From: Onchidella celtica
Lineage: Eukaryota > Mollusca > Gastropoda > Systellommatophora > Onchidiidae
Length of the DNA stretch: 64,000 nt
Direction: 5' to 3'
NCBI GenBank assembly: GCA_963931925.1
Contig: OZ007571.1
Coordinates: 36,729,623 to 36,793,622 of the forward strand
Part shown: one piece after another, positions 36,885-64,000 of the stretch
How the letters are laid out: every line of letters starts with the position of its first letter
Position numbering within the stretch: position 1 is the first letter of the stretch
Notes under the pieces: model-generated
Database searches by the model: none
What the model was told of the DNA's origin: nothing
Seen by the model: only the letters and a program-made list of their open reading frames with translations
Position numbers and translations under genes: made by a program

Positions 36885-37649
36885 TTAACCCAGACATTGC
36901 AAAACCTGTATCATCATGATGCTGCATTCTTGAACGTCCACTGCACTCTGGGTGAAAACATGGATGGTAAAGCTGGCCTATCAGGGTGGAAACCGTGATT
37001 TCCTGATTCAGGTCACTGTCCTCTATGATACATGACTACCATCTTGTTGGTCTCTATCTCTCTTTTAAATCAAAAGCATTGTGACAAAAACATGTTAACT
37101 AGTGAACCACTGGTCGGAGCCACAAAGACAAAGCTTTCAGAGGCTCTTCCCACACAATCAAAAGTCGAAACATCAACATGTAAATTCTTGTTAACAAATT
37201 TGTAATATAATCTAATTTTCTCCTTAACTGGCCATCATCTAGCCTTGCCTGTGTCTAGGAATCAATCAAAAGCAAGCTGTGAATGACATTAGCTCCAAAT
37301 AAGCACATTGGCTCATTATTATGTGTGCCAATCCAAACAAAATCATTTGTAATGGGTTGGGGGCATGGCTGGTTACAAGAAAATTATACTTGTCAGTTTG
37401 ATATATAATGTAAGTCAGATACTTGATTAGAGACAAAGGTTTCATTGTTTAATTCGTTATAATCCAGTACGATAAGTCATAAACACAAGATGTTTTCATT
37501 ATAATTGGGAGTCCCTTGTGCCCACTAAAAACAAACCACATGCACAGCTGTGCTGTGTACCTCAGCAAAGATCACTGGCTCAGATAAGACTTCCTGTGAA
37601 TTAGGTCACCGTCCTGGTCAGTGGACTTTATCTGCCGCCTGGGGGTTAA
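36885..37649 (+). mobile_element. TTAA MITE, copy B (old), upstream of TMEM259
   Basis: TTAA at 36885-36888 and 37646-37649, with ends beginning CCC on both sides (CCCAGACATTG; reverse strand CCCCCAGGCGG). The interior aligns with copy C in the same orientation, for example GCATTGTGAC, GAACCACTGGTCGG and a later AGATAAGA(C/T)T block, but with many substitutions, so it is older than copies A and C. Its right end is about 127 bp before the likely TMEM259 leader-exon donor. Confidence 0.7.
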
Positions 37650-37776
37650 GTCACAAGGGTGTTGTGTTGTTTATTATTCTAGAAGTTTTGCTGAGTTTTG
37701 TTTGAAATTAAAATTCGCATTGAGCCTTGGGCTCATTCATTTCGATTCATTCTGAAGAAGTTCGTTGGCAGTTAAA
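37650..37776 (+). promoter_or_regulatory. Candidate TMEM259 5' UTR exon and core promoter
   Basis: A strong donor (GTAAGTAATG) starts at 37777 after GGCAGTTAAA. The first coding exon is preceded by an acceptor, TTGTCACAG, ending at 38376, 23 bp before the ATG. Joining the two would give a noncoding leader exon somewhere in 37650-37776. The transcription start is not identifiable by eye. Confidence 0.4.
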
Positions 37777-38399
37777 GTAAGTAATGATATTCATTTATTT
37801 TCTGTCACTTTTGGTACTGTGAGGTGTTACTGTCATGTTACACTTACAGCTCTAGGTAATTTTATCGCCATTATTAGTCAAGCAATGAAACATTCTTTCT
37901 ATGAAAACATTACAATTGTCCTGCACAAATAAATACAAAGAGATGGAACAAGGACATAAATTTTGCAATGCCATTACCTTCCATGTTGTAGTGGTATATT
38001 GGGAAACTGTTTTTGGAAGAATTACCAAATCCAGTTGACTCCAGAAAACACACCAAAGCTTTTCAATTGCACAAAAGTAACAAAATATATTAAAACATAA
38101 TGATTAAACTTGAAAGATGATTATATTGTATTATTTTACTTTCCCTATCCCCAAGCCCAAGCCTATTGTCAAACCTATTACTCACCCATACTCCTGTCTG
38201 TACACTACCTTCAACTCAAGATAACGAAATTCAGTAATCCTCTCCTGTTTTTAAACAGTCATGAGGAATGTTCTGAAAATAGTGTCATCAAATAAATAAA
38301 TGAAAAAAAGATTATTACCGTATTGAATCAAGTTGTGCAGTATTTTGAACAGTTGCACTTTTGCATTTTGTCACAGGTTGGTGCTATCTCCATTTGATC

Positions 38400-57871
<19,472 letters not shown>

Positions 57872-60800
57872 TAGCATGTTCTGTGATTTAATTCCTTGAA
57901 AAGAAGATGAGGGTTCTAATGGTCAAGCTCAGTAATATATTTAGTTTCAGGGGCCTTGTTTTTCCCATATTGGTATGAAATAGCACTCAAAGAAATACAT
58001 AATTTATAACCTAAATGTGAATGAAAGTTGCAGTATTGTATGGAAAAAATTATTTACAATATATCACAACATAACATCATGGAAACCATAGAAAAAACAA
58101 AAGGACATACAAATTGGGAACTACAGAAATTGTTTGTGAAAAGAAATTGCTCTTCTGCTAGCAAATGAAAGAATGAATGTGCCTTTATTTTTTACCATAT
58201 TTGATTCGTACTAGGGACCCTTATCTTCTTGTAATGTATATAGAAATGGGTGATGAAAGAAAATTGCCTCTGAATGTTATAATTGTCTCATTCCAGATCC
58301 AAATTGTAAAGAGCAAAAAGAAGAAAGATATTTGAAATCAGTATTGCCGGTCATCTTGAGAACATTAAATGCCTTTTATATGCCTTTCTTTTTTTTCAGC
58401 AAGAGGAAGACTACTTCTTAGTAGCCATGTTAAATTGTGAAGTTTTTATGTGTTTATGACATTTTGTTCATACCAGAAAATTATAAGCACCTGCAGATTT
58501 TCATATTCACCAAGGACTTCAGTTTATGTTTTTGGAAAACATTTTTCGTATTTGTAACTAACAAGGATTTTCATCACGAAATGGGACAGATATGAATCGT
58601 CAGATGGTGCACAACAATGATTTAATGAAGCTGAAAGGAATTATAAACTATCATCAGATTAGCAGTAGTTCAATTGTTTTGGTGGCACAGAAAACCTTGA
58701 ATTTTGACGATGCAACCAGTGGCTGCAGACTAGAAATGTTGTGACTGGCAGTCAAAAATTTAAAATAAAAATGTAATAATGAGTAGATTCTACCTTGCAG
58801 TTATTCTCTGAAACCATTATCATTATTCTGTAGCTTGTACAGTAAATTCATTTGTAAAAGCAATTACTAAACTCCCTGCAGTTGTGATTTTTATGTGAGG
58901 TTGAAAGCTTGTGATGTATGGAGCCATCAGTAGCATTTGTGTTGTGTTCTCACACAGGAGCTGAGTATATTTAAGAAACGGCTTATTGATATTCTGTTCA
59001 CCAGAGCTTTAAGTAATATTATATATTCTGAGCTAACAAATCGAGAACTGAGTTGTACTTAATGCCAATACATCATTTTTAGTAGTTGCAATTAGCTGGT
59101 TGTCAACATAGGAGAGGTTTTGAAATGCAACAAATGCATTGGGCCTGACTTTTTGGCTAATTTGTAATAGAGCTAGTGAGAATAAACACATGGTTTCCCT
59201 GCCCTGGCGTCTTCAGCGGAATTATGGAGTAATTTATAATTGCTAATTTCTTAACTGTACTAAGTCCCATTGTATGTATAACAGATCATTATGTACATGG
59301 AAAATTCTGAGTTTTTATGGATGTCAAAAGTAAATGTCCCTACGTAAAATGATTAATGTTGTTACTTGTATTCTGCAATCAGAGATATATAATATATTGT
59401 CTTGTTTCAGGTACACATTTCCATAGCAACTTAGAGCATTTTCAAAAGTCATTGTTGTCTTTTCACTTTTCAGAGTAGATTTCACTTAATCTGGATTTTC
59501 ATGTGTAAGGAATGTCAAAAATCCTTCAAGTAGTGAAATAGCAAGAATATTTTCATGCTGTTTCCATACACATGGAAATAGTCTTTTTACTGCTCGATGG
59601 ATTTTTGCCGTTTTTGTGTCAGTACACATGAAAACTCAGCCTTACAGTGGGCAGTCTCCTATGTAAATAAATTTTCAGCAGGACCTTTTTCGTGTGCTGT
59701 TAAATGATGACAAAAAATTCACTTGAACATGTAGGGAAAATTGTGCAATTGTCGAAGGAAAATTACTTGATTGAAGTTTGACCAATTTAATAGACACAGT
59801 GGTTGTTCATTATTTATCCTTGAGTTGAAACAAAGTACAAAACACTGGAATCCATGTATTAGCAAGTGGTAAAAAGAAAAAATATTACCAAATTGAACTT
59901 GATACTTTCTGAAAGAATGATAGCCATTGATAAGAAAGGAAGAAATGTATAACCAGTGTAAATTTACATAATGCATTTGATGTACCTTGAGCATGATTGA
60001 TCAGAATAATGCCTTTTTTTTTTTTTGTCACCTTTGCAGAGATGATTTTATTTGGGAGAGTCAGAGTCAATAATTAATTTGCAAAAATAAATTTCTTGTT
60101 TTTATTACATCGTAAACAGATTCAGATGAAATGATACTCTCCTTTCAAGAGGGAGGGGGGGGGGGGGGTAGTATGCCATTACTATTCACAGATCATTCCC
60201 AACAAGAGAATAATCCATTTTACTTTGATTCTGTGTTGCTTCTAAAAGTGAATTTTGCAGTATTCTTTGGAAGAATATGGCATTTCATTCTGGGTCACTG
60301 GCCCCTAATGATCAGTGCAGATGTTTTTGATTCCTTGCAAGAATGCTCGAGTGTCACATGCTGAGAGCTTGGTATTTATTAGCTTATTATGGTATTCACC
60401 ATTCTACCACAAGAGCACACACGGCAAGTTCAAAATATGGAAAATGATGTCTGAAAATTTTGTGGTTACAAACTGTGTGCAAATACCTCATCTGTTTCAG
60501 AGCAGACTTTCAGAAAAAGTTTTGTTTTCCAGTTTTTGATCTTTGTACTTAATGTGACCTATTTTAAGAAAACTTACATCCGTAGTAATTAAATTCTCCA
60601 GGTACTTGTAGCCATATTGTCACATCATGATGTCATTTCTTTTCCTAAATATGTGTTCCCACCCAGAGTGTCCTCTTACCTTTCAGAACAGTTATTTTCT
60701 GTTGAAGATATTTGGTTTTCTGTGCCAGAAAGGCCTTATGATGTTTCATTTGTGGCATTCCATGGGTACAAAACAGATTTGTACTACTAGTAAATTGCCT

Positions 60801-63800
60801 TGTGAGGTGGTGTCATAGATATCATTAGTGGAAAAGGAAAATCTTAGCATTATTCCATCTTCCAGGAAACTTCATATGAGTATGATTTGAATACATAAGA
60901 GTGCAATGAGTTCTTGCAGCGAGATTTGTATGACAAGTTTTACATATGGGATTTGGTACTGAAATTTTGGAACGTCAGTAATTTGTGCAGTCATTCTAGA
61001 ATGAGGGAATGCCTGGAGACCTGAGTTGAATTTGCAATATTTGGGCCGGTGAAATTATTTATTATTTTGATATCGTCTCTTGATAAAATGCTCTAGATTA
61101 GGTTTCTACTGTTATAAGCTTTCTGGAGATGTGGGCTATGGAGGGATTAATTGCAAAGACCCACCCAAGTGCACCTGTCCTCAATATTTCAGAATTTCAT
61201 ACAATAGAAATCGAAGGCATCAGTTACTAGTAGTGAAGACCAATAAGGCATTGGCACCATCTGCTCTCTACCCAGACTTGTCCTTGTTTATTTGAGAAAT
61301 GTTTGAGAATGGATTTCAATGTGTATGAAAGATTTACGGTGTGGCCAAGAATCTAGAATACATTGTGCATTGAGCCTGAGGCTGTCTAGCTTTGTTATTC
61401 TGTTGCTATTTTATGTTTTTTCTTACTTCAAACAGAAAAAGAGAACCTTTTTGTCTTGTAGAGTGGAGACTGTCCATTATTTCTTTCATTGCGATCAAAG
61501 ACTGTCACTTTTCACAAACTGCAGCATCAAGATTTTTTTTGTCTCATTCAGAGGGCCAAACATAATGATTTTCCGCAAAAGTCTTCTTCTGTTTGATACT
61601 TGACACTTTTTTTTTTTTTTTTTGGCAATTTGCCTTTATGATTATTTATGAAAATTGATTCCCATCAATCAAAATTTTTAGTAAAATGATTTTTGGGATG
61701 AGGTTACGAAATATTGGGTAGAAACATTGCAGTAAACAGTGGACTCGTTCTTCACCAGAAATTTTTGGTCATTTTGTCGTTCATGACTAAATGACAATTT
61801 GAGATCAGCTATTGTGAAAACAGTTAATATATTACCACATTTTCTGAAGTCAGTCTGTTACGAAGTATTAAGGGAATTTGTTAACGGTGGTCAAAATTGA
61901 GAAAATATTTGTAAGAAAACAGGAAAAAGATAAAAACAGCAATTACAAAATCCACTTTTTACTTTTGATTAGTAATAACAAGGAATAAAAACAGGTGAAT
62001 TTTTAAAAATGCAAAGTGTAGACTACTAAGCTTGGACCATTGTTTCTGAGGCACATATGTCATAACAATCTTTATCTCAGAAGTGATTCCCAAATTTTTG
62101 GCATTAAATGAGCATCAGAATTTTATGCTTTGTTTCCATCTTGTTGATTCAAACTACATGATTGGCTTAGTGACAGATCATTCTGTTGGATGACTAAGGC
62201 CATATTTTGAAAAAAATCATATTTTCTCAGAAATATAATTTAGTTAACATCAGTGCTGACAAGCTGGGGCTGGATTATGGCTCAGGGTTTGGGAAACTGC
62301 CTTTTATCACCAATAACAGATTGTGCTGATTTAAACAAATGGCAAATACAGTCTACACTGCCTAGTGGAATGCTGTCGGTTCATGTCCTGGCTGTGACAT
62401 TATTAACTGGAACATGAGATATCTGGCATGGTCCAGTGATACAGCTGCCATGTGCTAATTATTTTCTGCTCATACCATCCCAGTAAAGCTTCACCAACAC
62501 TAGGAGCTTTTGATTTCAAATTTTCGCCAAATTTGGGTTGGGAAAAAAAAACAACCAGCTGTGGGCTCCTGGGCTTTCTCTAAAATCTAATTCTGTCTCT
62601 AGATTTCCAAATCTTGCAAATGCAAGGTCTCCTTAAATCAAAATTTATAGCAATCTCAGTTATTGTGTAGCTATGGGTCTTTCTCAGTCTCTTCTATGAT
62701 GTCCAACTTTTTGTAGTAGAGTAACATTTTGTCTGCTTATCTTTACTGTCTCCTCTGCAGCAGTGCAATTGAGAATGAGATGAAAGGCATGATGGCATTA
62801 AAATTTGGGTGATCTAAATAAGATACCTTCAATTCCTCTCCTCATATTTGCAAGACAAAGGACATCATGCACCTAATGGACTGACTCCGCCCTCTCATCT
62901 ACAAGCTATCCCCTGGCCAAGCAACTTCTCCCCCCTTTTCAAAATTTGTGGCATAGATTGTCTTTTATCTTAGTGATAGAAAGATTCCGGCACTATGTAG
63001 TCTTGAACCTTGTGCATGACATGAAATACATGTTCACACATGTTGGGTTGAGATGCGCTATCCAGGTAGTTACTGCCATACATATTAGCAGGCCAAGGGT
63101 GCTTTGAACTGGGGCAACCATTACACTGCCACATTTAACAATTTTTTTTTAAAGGGAGGGGAGGGCCATTCTGTTAAGTGGCATCTGAGTTCTTTTAGTC
63201 AGTACAAATTAAAAAGAAAAAAATCCCTGTACTTGCTGACAGCGTGATGTGAACAGAAACATTCAGGGATTCCATTAGGCAGAGTGGACTGTACATATAA
63301 TCTTGGAGATGTAGTCAGGACCTGTGGATCCTGATAGTATGAATGAACGATTAAATGACTTTGCTGTCTTTCAGTAGCCACTATCTAGTAGTACATTGCC
63401 TGATCACCCAAATCGGTCATGCATTGTGATACATTGTACAAAATGTAAGTAAACTGGATCATTTTTGCTTTCTTTGCTCTCCTAATTCTCAAATAAAGCA
63501 ATATCAGAAACTAATTGTATTTCTGTTGGAGATGCATTATGAAAGATTTGTTTTGTGACTGCCCCCAGTCTGATTGATGAGGGACCCCCCATGCCTGACT
63601 GATATTGGGCCCGCCTCACCCCCAGCCTGATTGATGATTGACTCCTGGTCTGCTGTGTGTGTCAGTCTCTACTGAACAGTGCTCTATAATGCTTCAATTT
63701 AGAAATCTTGGTGTGCTGGCATTGTAACAGTTCAAAGCAGACCAGACTGTGCATTTTATTCTTATTTTGTCAGTGCATTCATTTAGAATTCATATTAATC

Positions 63801-64000
63801 GTTGAATAATAATTCAAAATTCATATTCATTCAGAATATCACAAAAAATTAAGTGTATTTTACAAGAAAAAGAATCTTCACCAGAAGTCTTCCTCTGCCT
63901 TCGTATTTATTGTATGAGCCATGCACTCTGTATTGTTATCTAGAGCCTTCCATCCCAATTTCCATCAACACATACTAGGACCTTGGAATGACATGATTTT
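57872..64000. other. TMEM259 3' UTR and downstream DNA, no gene recognised
   Basis: AT-rich with only short frames in all six. Plus-strand AATAAA words occur near 58765, 59183, 59665, 61985 and 63494, any of which could end the TMEM259 transcript. A G-rich tract lies at 60151-60168. No exon of a following gene is visible. Confidence 0.6.
63561..63650 (+). repeat. Imperfect short tandem repeat around GCCTGATTGATGA
   Basis: CCCCCAGTCTGATTGATGA, a degenerate GCCTGACTGATATT, and CCCCCAGCCTGATTGATGA follow one another at about 25-30 bp spacing, separated by C-rich spacers. Noncoding. Confidence 0.45.

Noticed and set aside
62270-62400. A-box- and B-box-like words (TGGCTCAGGGT, GGTTCATGTCC)
   Set aside because: Spacing of about 120 bp and mismatches in the B box make a tRNA or SINE call unsafe.

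Overview
The window is AT-rich metazoan nuclear DNA: spliced genes with GT-AG introns, vertebrate-like proteins with invertebrate-style variants, and introns full of DNA-transposon debris. Protein similarity fits a (probably marine) invertebrate, deuterostome or lophotrochozoan; I cannot narrow it further. Identifications come from recalled family sequences, not from a search.

Layout. (1) 2003-12730, minus: VCP/p97, the AAA+ segregase. Twelve exons give the N domain, D1 and the linker (494 residues); the D2 part lies beyond the left edge. (2) 13335-17939, plus: LEPROT/LEPROTL1 (Vps55 family), head-to-head with VCP across about 600 bp. (3) 17940-26346: no gene seen, probably LEPROT 3' UTR plus intergenic DNA, with a pogo-like element. 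(4) 26347-35020, minus: BABAM1 (MERIT40), complete in eight coding exons, 347 residues. (5) 35021-38399: divergent intergenic space with a hairpin near the BABAM1 start, a fold-back Mutator-like element with a 9-bp target duplication, and a TTAA MITE that ends just before a likely TMEM259 leader exon. (6) 38400-57871, plus: TMEM259 (membralin), eleven coding exons, whose introns hold three terminal-inverted-repeat elements, a LINE with a C-terminal zinc finger and another TTAA MITE. (7) 57872-64000: 3' UTR and/or intergenic DNA.

Function. VCP and membralin both relate to ER protein quality control, LEPROT to endosome/Golgi sorting, and BABAM1 to the BRCA1-A and BRISC deubiquitinase complexes. 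The genes are not an operon; the two divergent pairs (VCP/LEPROT and BABAM1/TMEM259) are the only arrangement suggesting shared promoters. The most unusual content is non-genic: a TTAA-flanked MITE family in three copies, a perfect 169-bp inverted repeat around a 981-bp loop, a palindrome-rich fold-back element, and a possible unrecognised exon inside a VCP intron. No tRNA or rRNA gene, CRISPR array or retrovirus-like element was recognised.
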